From positions 1-64,000 of IMG/VR virus record IMGVR_UViG_3300021440_000014: 64,000 bases of DNA; one strand, given 5' to 3'. The notes under the pieces are model-generated. The model saw only the letters and a program-made list of their open reading frames with translations. It did not search any database and was not told the origin of the DNA. Position 1 is the stretch's first letter. Every line of letters starts with the position of its first letter. Origin of the DNA: a virus. Made by a program: the position numbers and the translations under genes. Of the stretch, positions 1 through 8,966 are shown one piece after another.

Positions 1-867
1 AATATAAGGGACTTTGGTAAAAATTATAGAACAAAGCCAATATATAGAGACTCCAACAATAATACCTCTTTATGCGTCTGCAAAGAGACAGGTAGGTTTA
101 TTGATTTTTCTGCTAATTTATATGGCTCTCTAGAGGATCTTGTAAAACTAAGTTTAAACTTAAAAGATATATCAGAAGCGAAAAAATGGCTTGGCTCTAA
201 AATAGATATAAAATCTTTAGAGAGAAAAGAAGATAAAAACGCTTTAGGTAAATATCCAAGAGTTTTCTCTAAAAATCTATTGAACTCACTAATGCCAGTT
301 CATGACTACTGGATAAAGAGAGGAATCTCAAAAGAGACATTGGAAGTTTTCAAGGGAGGAACGGTTTATTCTGGGCAAATGGCCGGAAGATACGTTTTCC
401 CAATATTTTCCAAAGACAAAATCATAGGCTTTGCTGGAAGAGATATTTTTAATAACAACAGCGACCGGATAAAATGGAAACTTCTTGGAGATAAGGCATA
501 CTGGATGTTTCCTATGGAAAACGTAGAAGAAAATCAGTCTAACGAAGAGTTAATTATTATAGAAAGTCTGGGCGACTGTTTAAGTTTGTGGGAAGCAGGT
601 ATAAAAAATACTCTTGTTCTTTTTGGTATAAAACTTCAAAAAAATAAAATAAAAGAGATTATTAAAAGAAATTATAAAAAAATAATAATAGCATTAAATA
701 ATGATATGGAGCAAGAAGCCAATATAGGTTTTGACGCATCATGTTTTATTAAAATGCAGCTTATGAATTTTTATGATGAAAATCAAATTTTAATAAGAAT
801 GCCAGTAAAAAAAGACTTTGGAGAAATGACAACAGAGGAAATACTAAATTGGAAAAAACAAAATTAA
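1..867 (+). CDS. DNA primase (DnaG-like), 5' end outside window
   Basis: Makes RNA primers for phage DNA replication. The frame is open from base 1, so the gene begins upstream; an internal TTG at 280 is not its true start. The first ~60 visible residues (CVCKETGRFIDFSANLYGS) look like the end of a CHC2-type zinc-finger domain. Next come the DnaG core region (GRYVFPIFSKDKIIGFAGRDI) and a Toprim domain with the conserved glutamate in IIIESLGDCLSL. The usual Toprim DxD segment reads ALNNDMEQEANIG, so its first aspartate is replaced by Asn. There is no C-terminal helicase-binding domain. It overlaps the next gene by 19 bases and leads the replication cluster. The family call is fairly firm; primase activity is inferred. 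Confidence 0.75.
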   Translation, partial: NIRDFGKNYRTKPIYRDSNNNTSLCVCKETGRFIDFSANLYGSLEDLVKLSLNLKDISEAKKWLGSKIDIKSLERKEDKNALGKYPRVFSKNLLNSLMPVHDYWIKRGISKETLEVFKGGTVYSGQMAGRYVFPIFSKDKIIGFAGRDIFNNNSDRIKWKLLGDKAYWMFPMENVEENQSNEELIIIESLGDCLSLWEAGIKNTLVLFGIKLQKNKIKEIIKRNYKKIIIALNNDMEQEANIGFDASCFIKMQLMNFYDENQILIRMPVKKDFGEMTTEEILNWKKQN

Positions 868-1793
868 AATTAAGTGCTTCAAAGATTAAAATGCTTTTAA
901 GCTGTTCTTGGCTATATTATTGTAGGTATGTCCTTAAAATGCCTTCAAAATCAAATGAAGGGGCTTCTAGAGGGCTTTGTATCCATACCGTGCTTGAGTG
1001 CTTTATTAATAAAAGGCACGAAAAGCATTTTAATGCCTACAAAGACGGCTCAGAGACGCCAGCGGTCAAAAGATTAATAGAGAAACTCGCCAAGAAATAC
1101 GAAGTTTTTTCGGAAGAAAACATAGAGATAATAAACAGCATGATCTCTGTGGCGTGTAAATACGATTTTTTTGGCCTTTCTAATGGGGAGCCAAAAGAAA
1201 TAATATCCGAAAAAGAATTCAGCATAGATTTGGGAAATTTCATAATAAATGGTTTTATTGATAAAACTATAGTCTATGAAGACTTTATAAAAGTAATAGA
1301 TTATAAAAGTAGCAAGGCAAAATTTAGCACCGAAGAGCTTGAGTCTAATATTCAAGGAATGTTGTATTCACTGGCAATTTATAAACTATACAAAAAAATA
1401 CCAAATGTTGAATTTTTATTTTTGAAATTTGCTAGGAATCCATTCCAAAAATTTGGAAAATGCACGGAAGAGCAACTGAAAGGTTTTGAGTATTTTCTAG
1501 AAAATTTAGCAGAATATCTTAGTTCGTTCGATACTACTAAGGCTGAAAAAGGGTTCGCAGCAAATGATCCTAAGAAAAGATGGCAATGTGGGAAAGAGGG
1601 TTTTAAACCATGCGGAAAAGCTCATTATATATGTGAATATAGGAATCGTGTTGAATATTTTGCATTGTTAGACGATAATGGAAAAGTAGTAAAGACCTCT
1701 TTTAAAAAAGAAGAGATAAAAGAAAAAGGTAAAATAGTAAAACAATATTATATGGGCTGTCCAGCGCATACAAAAGATGATTTTTTAGACTAA
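849..1793 (+). CDS. PD-(D/E)XK nuclease, RecB/Cas4-like, probable Fe-S cluster
   Basis: A RecB/Cas4-family DNA exonuclease, 314 residues, probably acting in recombination or end processing. Visible motifs in order: KLSASKIKMLLSC at the N-terminus, RGLCIHTVLE (GxxxH), an aspartate in NGFIDKT, IDYKSSK (DxK), and QGMLYSLAIYKLY (QxxxY). One N-terminal cysteine region plus three C-terminal cysteines (WQCGKEGFKPCGKAHYIC) match the 4Fe-4S arrangement of AddB/Cas4 nucleases. The start is TTG at 849, supported by AGAGGA at 834-839; no ATG fits. No cas1 or cas2 lies nearby, so a CRISPR role is not suggested. It abuts the PHP gene with no gap. Confidence 0.75.
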   Translation: MEKTKLKLSASKIKMLLSCSWLYYCRYVLKMPSKSNEGASRGLCIHTVLECFINKRHEKHFNAYKDGSETPAVKRLIEKLAKKYEVFSEENIEIINSMISVACKYDFFGLSNGEPKEIISEKEFSIDLGNFIINGFIDKTIVYEDFIKVIDYKSSKAKFSTEELESNIQGMLYSLAIYKLYKKIPNVEFLFLKFARNPFQKFGKCTEEQLKGFEYFLENLAEYLSSFDTTKAEKGFAANDPKKRWQCGKEGFKPCGKAHYICEYRNRVEYFALLDDNGKVVKTSFKKEEIKEKGKIVKQYYMGCPAHTKDDFLD

Positions 1794-2540
1794 ATGAAAA
1801 AAATACCAATATTCAAATCGCACTATAGCATAGGAAGATCAATATTAACTCTTGAGGCTGCGGGGTCAAGTAAAGAAACTGAACCTGACTCTATATTCGA
1901 TTTGTGCGTAAAATATTCAATTAAAGACCTTTATTTAGTTGAAGATGGGCTTTCTGGATATCTAGAGGCACTCAAAAACTCTTCTGAGCTTAAAATAAAT
2001 TTAAGATTTGGCGTAAGATTTTTAGTTTGCGCAGATATTAACAAAAAAGATGAAGAATCTAAATCCACTGAACATAGAGTCATAATAATGGCTAAAAATG
2101 ACAAAGGCGTAGAGCAACTAATTAAACTTTACGAAAAAGCTAGTAAAGTTGGTTTTTATTATAAGCCTCGACTTGATTTCGAAACAATTCATTCTTTATG
2201 GACTGAAGACTTGATAATGTGCCTTCCTTTCTATGATTCTTTCATTCACGAAAATTTCCTAAAAGGCAATCACTGTGTTCCAATGTTTAAAAACATAAAA
2301 CCTTTCCTTTTTGAGGAAGATAATGATTTCATTTTTGATAATTTAATTTCTAAAAGATTACACGAATATGCGGCACAGAACAAATTAGAAGTTATAAAAA
2401 CTCAAACAGTATACTATCATACTAGGAAAGACTTTTTAAGTTATATGACATTTAGATGTATAAATGAAAGATCTACGCTTGAAAAACCTCAATTAGAGTT
2501 TTTCTCTTCTAAAAACTTTTGCTTGGAAAATGCATTATGA
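1794..2540 (+). CDS. PHP domain of DNA polymerase III alpha, separate protein
   Basis: This 248-residue protein matches the N-terminal PHP domain of bacterial DnaE but carries no polymerase domain. Recognisable segments are FKSHYSIGRSILTL (PHP motif I, lacking the usual first His of the HxH pair), GVRFLVC, HRVIIMAKNDKGVEQLIKLY and YYKPRLDFETI. It ends (FFSSKNFCLENAL) where the PHP domain normally joins the polymerase core, and the core is encoded 1.3 kb downstream at 3825-6392. The ATG directly follows the preceding TAA, and its end overlaps the exonuclease gene by ATGA. Loss of a metal-ligand His suggests a structural rather than catalytic role; that is inference. Confidence 0.75.
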   Translation: MKKIPIFKSHYSIGRSILTLEAAGSSKETEPDSIFDLCVKYSIKDLYLVEDGLSGYLEALKNSSELKINLRFGVRFLVCADINKKDEESKSTEHRVIIMAKNDKGVEQLIKLYEKASKVGFYYKPRLDFETIHSLWTEDLIMCLPFYDSFIHENFLKGNHCVPMFKNIKPFLFEEDNDFIFDNLISKRLHEYAAQNKLEVIKTQTVYYHTRKDFLSYMTFRCINERSTLEKPQLEFFSSKNFCLENAL

Positions 2541-3178
2541 ACTCACACCTTCTAAGATACGATAAAACAAAGAAAATATTTCTTTTTGATTTCGAAACAT
2601 GTAATTTAAACTTATTCTTTGAATTAAATCGACCTTGGCAGGTCGCATGGCTAGTTTTCGATCTTAATAAAGTTCATGATTTGCAAGAAAGAAAGATGAA
2701 ATGGAATGATTTTGAAATAAAAATCAAACCAGAAGTCGCCGCATTAAATCACTTCAATCAGAGAATTTACGATATAGAAGCCGTAGACGAAAAAAAAGTT
2801 TTTGATGAAATGTATCAAAAGATTGAGGAAGTAGATTATTTAATGGCTCATAATGGATTGGGTTTTGATATTTTCTTTTTAAGGGAATGGTATAAAAGAC
2901 ATGGTAAAAACTATAAACTACTGCACCATAAAATGATAGACACGAATTGTCTTGCAAAGGGCAAAAAGATGAATATAATTTACTCTCAAGACAAAGATAT
3001 GACTGAGTATCAGTTTAAATTACTAAGTAAAAAAGTAAAAGGCATTAAGACTAGATTAGGTATTATAGCGAAGGAATACAATATAGAACATGACTACGCT
3101 AATCTTCATGATGCAAAAACCGATATCCTTTTAAATAAAAAAGTCTGGGATAGAATAAAATTAGAAGTGGAAATATAA
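2537..3178 (+). CDS. DEDDh 3'-5' exonuclease (DnaQ-like proofreading subunit)
   Basis: Probable proofreading exonuclease for the phage polymerase III, 213 residues. The DEDDh residues are visible: D and E in FLFDFETCN near residues 18-20, D in AHNGLGFDIFFL, and H plus D in LHDAKTD near the C-terminus. The ATG at 2537 is preferred over an upstream TTG because it overlaps the PHP stop as ATGA, a coupling used elsewhere here. Its position between the two halves of the polymerase alpha subunit supports a replisome role. The following dCMP deaminase starts within its stop codon (TAATG). Confidence 0.8.
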   Translation: MNSHLLRYDKTKKIFLFDFETCNLNLFFELNRPWQVAWLVFDLNKVHDLQERKMKWNDFEIKIKPEVAALNHFNQRIYDIEAVDEKKVFDEMYQKIEEVDYLMAHNGLGFDIFFLREWYKRHGKNYKLLHHKMIDTNCLAKGKKMNIIYSQDKDMTEYQFKLLSKKVKGIKTRLGIIAKEYNIEHDYANLHDAKTDILLNKKVWDRIKLEVEI

Positions 3179-3597
3179 TGAATAAAAGAGAAAGAAAAAG
3201 TTGGCCGGAAACTGCAATGTTTTTAGCGGAATCAATCGCATCACTTAGGTCGGAAGATCCTTATATTCAAGTTGGAGCTTGCGTTATCCATAAGTCTAAA
3301 AAAATATCACTAGGCTATAACGGCCCGCCACCTTCTATAGAGGTTGACTACTCAGATAGAGACGCTAGAAGGTATTATATGCTTCACGCAGAGGCAAACG
3401 TATTAGACACCTGTGAGCCGGGAGAAATAGATATTATGGCAGTAACTCACTTGCCATGCTCAGACTGTCTAAAAAGGATATCTAAATATAAAATAGAAAA
3501 AGTATTTTATAAAAATGATAATTATGCATCCGTCAATATTGATAAATCAATTGAGATGGCTAAATTTTTAAATATACAATTAATAAAAATTAAATAA
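3178..3597 (+). CDS. Deoxycytidylate (dCMP) deaminase
   Basis: Converts dCMP to dUMP, feeding dTTP synthesis during phage replication. The 139-residue protein has the zinc-binding set of the cytidine deaminase fold: HAE at residues 70-72 (YYMLHAEANVL) and PCxxC at 93-97 (HLPCSDCLKR). GYNGPP is also typical of phage dCMP deaminases. Its start overlaps the upstream exonuclease stop as TAATG, so the genes are probably co-transcribed. An AT-rich phage would gain from extra thymidylate. No thymidylate synthase is seen in the window. Confidence 0.85.
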   Translation: MNKRERKSWPETAMFLAESIASLRSEDPYIQVGACVIHKSKKISLGYNGPPPSIEVDYSDRDARRYYMLHAEANVLDTCEPGEIDIMAVTHLPCSDCLKRISKYKIEKVFYKNDNYASVNIDKSIEMAKFLNIQLIKIK

Positions 3598-3598
3598 T

Positions 3599-3835
3599 AT
3601 GGCATCACTAGACTTCATATTTGATTTAACAAAAAAGCTTCAGAAACAAGACATCGACTTTTTGCTTATTACAGTTCAAAAAGGTGGAGCTAAAAGCACA
3701 GATAAAGTTCATGTATTCGATTCAATATCTCAAATGAAAAGTATTAAGGGAGTTATAGAAGGCATAGAAACTTCTAAGGATATACTAACCGAATACATAA
3801 AAGAATTTAAGAAAAACAAAAAAAATGGAAAATAA
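3599..3835 (+). CDS. Hypothetical small protein between polymerase genes
   Basis: A 78-residue protein I do not recognise. It is charged and Lys-rich at the C-terminus (KEFKKNKKNGK) with a predicted alpha/beta pattern (DFLLITVQKGG near residues 20-30). It starts one base after the deaminase stop (TAA-T-ATG, a junction repeated in this genome) and its last 11 bases overlap the polymerase start. The tight spacing argues it is real and made with the replisome. It does not resemble the missing PHP-to-palm connecting helices of DnaE. Confidence 0.6.
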   Translation: MASLDFIFDLTKKLQKQDIDFLLITVQKGGAKSTDKVHVFDSISQMKSIKGVIEGIETSKDILTEYIKEFKKNKKNGK

Positions 3836-6392
3836 ATTTGAGAAGTCATTCTCTACTCTTACGTATAACATAAACGGCGTTAAATTACCTACATTTAGCG
3901 TAGAAGAGAATATTAATAAAATTCCTAATTCGGAATTTCTTAAGGAAATAGCTTTTAAAGGACTAGATAAAAAAGTTAAATCTTCAGATAAGAAAAAATA
4001 TGAAGATAGACTAAAATATGAGCTTTCCGTCATAGAAGAGTTGAATTTTACAGACTATATTCTTTTAGTTTGGGATGTGATTAATTTCTGCCATAAAAAT
4101 AAGATACCTGTAGGCATGGGAAGAGGTTCTGCGGCGGGAAGTTTGGTGCTATTTTGCATTGATGTTACGAAGATTAACCCTATTACTTATGATCTTTATT
4201 TTGAAAGATTTATTTCAAAAATTCGCGCCAAGAAACAAGTAGTAGATGGGGTAACGTATCTTGACGGATCTTTAATGTGCGATGTCGATCTTGATATTTG
4301 CTATAGGAGAAGACATGAGGTAATGAAGTATATTACTGATAAATTCCCTAATAGAACATGTAAAATCTCTACTTTAAATTCTCTACAAGGTAAGCTACTT
4401 ATAAAGGAATGTGGTAAAATCATAGGAGATTATTCTGAGGAAGACGTAAAGAAGGTTGCTGATTTGATTCCTCAAATTTTCGGTAAGGTCAAGGACATCG
4501 AAGAAGCCTACAAAGAAGAGGAAAAATTCAAGAATTGGGTAGAGTATTCTGATAAAAATAAAAACATTTACAATACTGCCTTAAAGCTAAGAGGGTTGAT
4601 TAAAAACAAAAGCGTTCACGCCTCAGCAATGCTTATTTCAGCGGAGCCTCTCGATGGAAAGATTCCTACAGAAATAAACTCTTCAACAAAAGAAACTGTT
4701 TGTTCTTATAGCATGGATTGGTCTACTTTAACAAGCGTTAAATTGGACTTACTTGGGCTAAAATGTGTGACTGTAGTTCAGGATGTGGTAGAGCAATTAA
4801 ATTTAAAATACGAAGATATAAATCTTAACGATCCAGTCATATACAAAAATCTTCAAAACTTAAAATGTCCTCACGGCATATTTCAAGTAGAGGCTAATGC
4901 AGTCTATTCTGCATGTAAGAAAATTAAGCCGAAAAACCTTGAAGAGTTAAGCGGCGTCATGGCAGTTGCAAGACCGGGAGCCATGCAATTTATTGAATCT
5001 TATTCTAAATTTACTACAGAAGGAGAAGTTAATGGCGTTCATCCATTTTTCGATGATATTCTTAGTAAAACTGGAGGGCTATGTTTATATCAAGAGCAAT
5101 TGATGAAGATGATTAATAAAATAGGATTCTCTCTTGACGAAGCCGAAACTGTTAGAAAAATAGTTGGCAAAAAGAAAATAAAAGAAGCTAAAGAGTGGGA
5201 GGGGAAAATTGAGAAGAAAATCAAAGAAAAGGGTTTAGATCCTAAAATCTCTCAAATTTTATGGAAGATTCTAGAGGATAGCGCAAATTATTCATTCAAT
5301 TTATCTCACTCAATCTCTTATGCTAGTTTAGCGGCACTAACAGCATATTTAAAATTTAAGTATCCTACTGAGTTCTTTTTGGCCTTGCTTAGGATGACTA
5401 AGAACGAACCAGATCCTATTGAGGAAATCTCTAAAATAGTAAGAGAACTCCCTCATTTTGGAATAGAACTAATCAGGCCAGATATTGCTAAATCAGATAT
5501 GGATTTCCAGAAAGAAGGTAAAAATATAAGATTTGGTCTATCTTCCATAAAAGGAGTTGCGGATAAGACGATAGAAAAACTTCTCAAATTTAAAAGTCCA
5601 AAACCTAATAAATTCAGTATATTTAGATCTGCTGATGAAAGCGAATTATCCATTGGTATATTAACTGCTTTGATTCAAGCTGGCGCAGTTCAAGATTTTA
5701 AGCAAACAAGAGCTAAAGTAGTCCTTGAAGCGCAACTATGGAATAAGCTCACGGATCGAGAAAAAAGGGCTGCGGAAAATTATGGGGAAGAAAATGATTG
5801 GGATTTAGTTAAAGTAATAAAAATACTTAACAATAAATATGATGACAAAGGTAAACAAATAATTAAAAATAGCAGATTAGAAACTATAAAAAAGCGTTTT
5901 CATGATTTCTCTGTTATATATGAAAAGAATAAATCTAATCAGGCTTTAGCTAATTGGTATTACGAAAGAAAATTGTTAGGCTTTTCTCCATCTTCAGAAT
6001 TAAGGTTCACATTTAAAAATACTGAGAATTTTAATTCAATTTCTCAGATATGGGAGCAGGAGGAAGAAGACGAGGTAAGAATGATAGGTGTGGTTAAAGA
6101 ATTTAATGTCTCAAAGTCGAAAAAGGGAAATAAGTTTTTTAAAATTTTAGTAAAAGATGAGACTGGAGAGATTACTGTCTTGATTTTTGACTCAGGAAGA
6201 GATAGAATTGCTGAATTGATAGAAGTAAATAACGGTGCGCTTCCAAAGCCTGAAGACATAATAATATTAAATGGTAAAAAGAAGACTGACTGTATATTTG
6301 CGGACTATTATAAAATAGAAACTACTAAAATATATACGAAACTAGGGGATCTTAGAAGAGAAGAGAAAGAAGAAAAACAAACTCAAGAATAA
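3825..6392 (+). CDS. DNA polymerase III alpha subunit core (DnaE-like, no PHP domain)
   Basis: Replicative C-family DNA polymerase, 855 residues, lacking the N-terminal PHP domain encoded at 1794-2540. The active site is complete by eye: MGRGSAAGSLV around residues 98-108, aspartates in MCDVDLDI at about 153-157, and the third catalytic Asp in SVKLDLLGLK at 308. Other conserved DnaE blocks are VHASAMLISAE, GIFQVEANAV, VARPGAM, LYQEQLMKMI and YSFNLSHSISYASLAALTAYL. A helix-hairpin-helix (FGLSSIKGVADKTIEKLL) follows, then a C-terminal OB fold (EVRMIGVVKEFNVS...GEITVLIFD). The start follows immediately where a PHP domain would end (KLPTFSVEENI matches the LP.FP segment). Confidence 0.9.
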   Translation: MENKFEKSFSTLTYNINGVKLPTFSVEENINKIPNSEFLKEIAFKGLDKKVKSSDKKKYEDRLKYELSVIEELNFTDYILLVWDVINFCHKNKIPVGMGRGSAAGSLVLFCIDVTKINPITYDLYFERFISKIRAKKQVVDGVTYLDGSLMCDVDLDICYRRRHEVMKYITDKFPNRTCKISTLNSLQGKLLIKECGKIIGDYSEEDVKKVADLIPQIFGKVKDIEEAYKEEEKFKNWVEYSDKNKNIYNTALKLRGLIKNKSVHASAMLISAEPLDGKIPTEINSSTKETVCSYSMDWSTLTSVKLDLLGLKCVTVVQDVVEQLNLKYEDINLNDPVIYKNLQNLKCPHGIFQVEANAVYSACKKIKPKNLEELSGVMAVARPGAMQFIESYSKFTTEGEVNGVHPFFDDILSKTGGLCLYQEQLMKMINKIGFSLDEAETVRKIVGKKKIKEAKEWEGKIEKKIKEKGLDPKISQILWKILEDSANYSFNLSHSISYASLAALTAYLKFKYPTEFFLALLRMTKNEPDPIEEISKIVRELPHFGIELIRPDIAKSDMDFQKEGKNIRFGLSSIKGVADKTIEKLLKFKSPKPNKFSIFRSADESELSIGILTALIQAGAVQDFKQTRAKVVLEAQLWNKLTDREKRAAENYGEENDWDLVKVIKILNNKYDDKGKQIIKNSRLETIKKRFHDFSVIYEKNKSNQALANWYYERKLLGFSPSSELRFTFKNTENFNSISQIWEQEEEDEVRMIGVVKEFNVSKSKKGNKFFKILVKDETGEITVLIFDSGRDRIAELIEVNNGALPKPEDIIILNGKKKTDCIFADYYKIETTKIYTKLGDLRREEKEEKQTQE

Positions 6393-6393
6393 T

Positions 6394-7035
6394 ATGCCAC
6401 TTAATTTTTTTAAAAATAGAGAAGAAGATACGACTGGAGCAATGATGTCCTTGTCTTTTAATTCAAAAGACAAATGCCTGTTCATAACTGGTAAAAAGCA
6501 AAAAAAAATAGATTTCGAAGAAAAGGCGTTCGAAAATAGTTTGCCAGTTATTTTTAGATTGAATTTAGAAGAGATTGGCGAGTTTATTTCGGCACTCTCA
6601 AATAAAGAAGAGATGAATGTCGAAAGAGTGGCTAATGACGGTATAGACAAAAAATTTCGTCTATATTGGAGCGAAAAAGGTGCCATATTTAAATTTTATT
6701 ACGAAAGCGGAGGAAAAAGACTTATTTTCTTCATAGGATTTAAGAAGAGCGAAATACCAATATTATTAAAATATGCTGATTTTGCTTTAGAACATATATT
6801 TTCCGCTATATATTCATCCGATAAGAAAGCTGCAACGGAAAACTCACCAGAGGTAAAATTTACTCCAGTTAAGAAAAAGACCTCAAAAGAGAAGACTATT
6901 GAGCTAAGAGAGAGCAAACCTGATGATGGGGAGGTATCTTTTGATGCCGAACCACGAAATCCTGAAGCACAGCAAATAGAAGAATGGCCAGAAGAAACTA
7001 CTGGAGAATATTCAGAGCAAGATAAAGACTTTTGA
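6394..7035 (+). CDS. Hypothetical; candidate ssDNA-binding protein with acidic tail
   Basis: Not recognised as a named family. The N-terminal ~135 residues alternate predicted beta strands and end in a helix (KKFRLYWSEKGAIFKFYYES...LLKYADFALEHIF), which loosely recalls Whirly/PUR/PC4-type ssDNA-binding folds. The rest is a disordered, strongly acidic tail ending EYSEQDKDF, like the aromatic-tipped acidic tails of bacterial and phage SSBs. It starts one base after the polymerase stop, in the replisome operon, where an SSB would be expected and no OB-fold SSB is seen. The ssDNA-binding role is inference from tail, composition and position only. Confidence 0.4.
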   Translation: MPLNFFKNREEDTTGAMMSLSFNSKDKCLFITGKKQKKIDFEEKAFENSLPVIFRLNLEEIGEFISALSNKEEMNVERVANDGIDKKFRLYWSEKGAIFKFYYESGGKRLIFFIGFKKSEIPILLKYADFALEHIFSAIYSSDKKAATENSPEVKFTPVKKKTSKEKTIELRESKPDDGEVSFDAEPRNPEAQQIEEWPEETTGEYSEQDKDF

Positions 7036-7066
7036 TATTTCTCTTACTTCTCTTTATTATATTTAA

Positions 7067-8965
7067 ATGAGAAGAAAGAAGATTTTTATACAAAGCGATT
7101 TTTCGCTTGCTAAAACAGGTTTTGGAAGAGCAATGAAATCATTGCTCATGTATCTTTATAAAACAGGAAAATATGATATAACTCATTTTTGCTGTGGTAT
7201 AAACTATTCTAACGCCATTCTCACCAAAACCCCTTGGAAGTCTCTAGGCTGCTTGCCTGACTCTCCAGAGGAAATGGACGCTATTAATAGAGATCCTAAT
7301 TTACAGCGAGACGCCGGATATGGCGGATACCTAATAGATAGGGTTATTAGTAAAGAAAAGCCGGACGTATACATAGGCTCTCAAGATATATGGGCATTCC
7401 CTAATTACCATGAGAAATTCTGGTGGAATAAACCAGAAAGCGTGATTTGGACGACTTTAGATTCTCTCCCAATTCTTCCTCCAGCTATCGAAGCCGCACC
7501 TAAAGTAAAGAATTACTGGATTTGGAGCGATTTCGCTTCAAAAGAAATGAACAAATTAGGCTTTAATCACGTTCAATGTGTTCATGGACCAGTAGAAGAC
7601 TCTAAATTTTATAAGTTACCAAGCCACGCCAAGAATGGCTTAAGAAAAAAGCATGGTATTCCAGAAGATTCTTTCATTATAGGATTTGTTTTTAGAAATC
7701 AACTTAGAAAATCTGTCCCCAATCTTCTAGAAGGATTCTCCATTTTTCAGAAAGAAAATCCAGAAAAGAAGGCAAAATTGCTATTACATACCTGCTACTC
7801 TGAAGGATGGAATATTAATAAATTAGCGAAAGAATATGGAGTAAATACAAATGATATTCTAACTACTTACATTTGTAAAGTATGTGGAAATTACTCTGTA
7901 ACTAATTTTACAAGCGACGAAGAGAAATGTCCACATTGCAACGCAGAGAAGTCGTTTAGCACAACAGGGGTAGGGCGTGGAGTAACAGAAACTCAATTAA
8001 ATGAAGTTTATAATTTAATGGATGTTTACGCTCATCCATTCACTTCTGGTGGGCAAGAAATACCTATTATAGAGGCTAAACTAGCAGAACTTATAACGCT
8101 AGTAACTAATTATAGCTGCGGTGAAGAGCTATGTAAAGATGGTTCAGGTTCATTACCGCTAGAATGGGCGGAATATAGAGAGCATGGAACAGAATTCAGA
8201 AAAGCCTCAACATATCCATCTTCAATTGCAAAACAACTATCTAAAGTAGCTAAAATGGATAAAGACAAAAAAGCTCAACTTGGAAAAATGTCAAGAGAGT
8301 GGGCTTTAGAGAATTATTCGATAAATAAAATAGGAAAATTTTTCGAAGAATTTATAGATAATGCTCCATTTTGCGATTTTGATTTCGAGCAAAAGAAGGA
8401 TATTAAAAATCCAGAAGCTAAAATAGAGGACATTCAAGATAATGTTATTTGGGTAAAGAATCTTTACAAAAATATTCTGAACATGAATGTAAACGATAAT
8501 GATAGCGGACTTAATCATTGGATTACTCAATTAAAGAATGGAGCAAACAGAAAAGATATAGAAGATTATTTCAGGAGCGTAGCTGCAAAAGAAAATGAAA
8601 AAATAAAAAGTGTTAAAAACTTTTCAGATTTTATAGACGAGAACGGAAGAAAAAGGATACTCGTTGTTCTTAAAGAGAGCATTGGAGATATCTTTTTAGC
8701 CACGTCTCTTCTAGAAGATATGAAAAAATCATATAGTGAGTATGATTTATATTTCGCCTCAGATCCTCAATACGCCGAAATACTTGAAGGTAATCCTAAC
8801 ATATATAAATGGATACCTTATATTCCTCAAATGGAATCTGAGATAGCAATGACAGGCAACTTATTCAATAAAGGATTTTTCGATGCCTATTGTAATCTAG
8901 GTATTTTTACTCAAAGGCAATTAAACTATCTTACTAATAGTAGAATATCATTAGAATTAAAATAA
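7067..8965 (+). CDS. GT4 glycosyltransferase + DUF4214-like + N-terminal half of a GT9 domain
   Basis: A 632-residue multidomain protein. Residues 1 to about 430 form a GT-B glycosyltransferase like family GT4 (KTGFGRAMKSL at the N-terminus; TSGGQEIPIIEAKLAEL as the nucleotide-sugar-binding E-x7-E region). A zinc ribbon (CKVCG...CPHC) is inserted near residues 265-290. A DUF4214-like helical segment (WVKNLYKNILNMNVNDNDSG) follows. The last ~115 residues are the N-terminal Rossmann half of a heptosyltransferase-like GT9 domain (KRILVVLKESIGDIFLATSLL); the other half is the next ORF. Likely role: building or capping a glycan on host surface, virion or DNA; substrate unknown. Confidence 0.7.
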   Translation: MRRKKIFIQSDFSLAKTGFGRAMKSLLMYLYKTGKYDITHFCCGINYSNAILTKTPWKSLGCLPDSPEEMDAINRDPNLQRDAGYGGYLIDRVISKEKPDVYIGSQDIWAFPNYHEKFWWNKPESVIWTTLDSLPILPPAIEAAPKVKNYWIWSDFASKEMNKLGFNHVQCVHGPVEDSKFYKLPSHAKNGLRKKHGIPEDSFIIGFVFRNQLRKSVPNLLEGFSIFQKENPEKKAKLLLHTCYSEGWNINKLAKEYGVNTNDILTTYICKVCGNYSVTNFTSDEEKCPHCNAEKSFSTTGVGRGVTETQLNEVYNLMDVYAHPFTSGGQEIPIIEAKLAELITLVTNYSCGEELCKDGSGSLPLEWAEYREHGTEFRKASTYPSSIAKQLSKVAKMDKDKKAQLGKMSREWALENYSINKIGKFFEEFIDNAPFCDFDFEQKKDIKNPEAKIEDIQDNVIWVKNLYKNILNMNVNDNDSGLNHWITQLKNGANRKDIEDYFRSVAAKENEKIKSVKNFSDFIDENGRKRILVVLKESIGDIFLATSLLEDMKKSYSEYDLYFASDPQYAEILEGNPNIYKWIPYIPQMESEIAMTGNLFNKGFFDAYCNLGIFTQRQLNYLTNSRISLELK

Positions 8966-8966
8966 T

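Noticed and set aside
849-1793. Cas4 of a CRISPR system
   Set aside because: Motifs fit the broader RecB/AddB-like group, and no cas1, cas2 or array is nearby; a phage recombination nuclease is simpler.
2519-2536. TTG start for the DEDDh exonuclease
   Set aside because: The ATG at 2537 overlaps the upstream stop as ATGA, the coupling used elsewhere, and the extra residues add no conserved motif.
3599-3835. Intein remnant linking the split polymerase halves
   Set aside because: No intein splice motifs (N-terminal Cys/Ser block, C-terminal HN) are visible at the ends of the PHP or polymerase proteins or in the small ORF.
7850-7950. Zinc-ribbon cysteines as an HNH homing endonuclease insertion
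   Set aside because: The CxxC...CxxC pair has no HNH residues and continues smoothly into the GT4 C-terminal domain; it is a zinc ribbon inside the enzyme.
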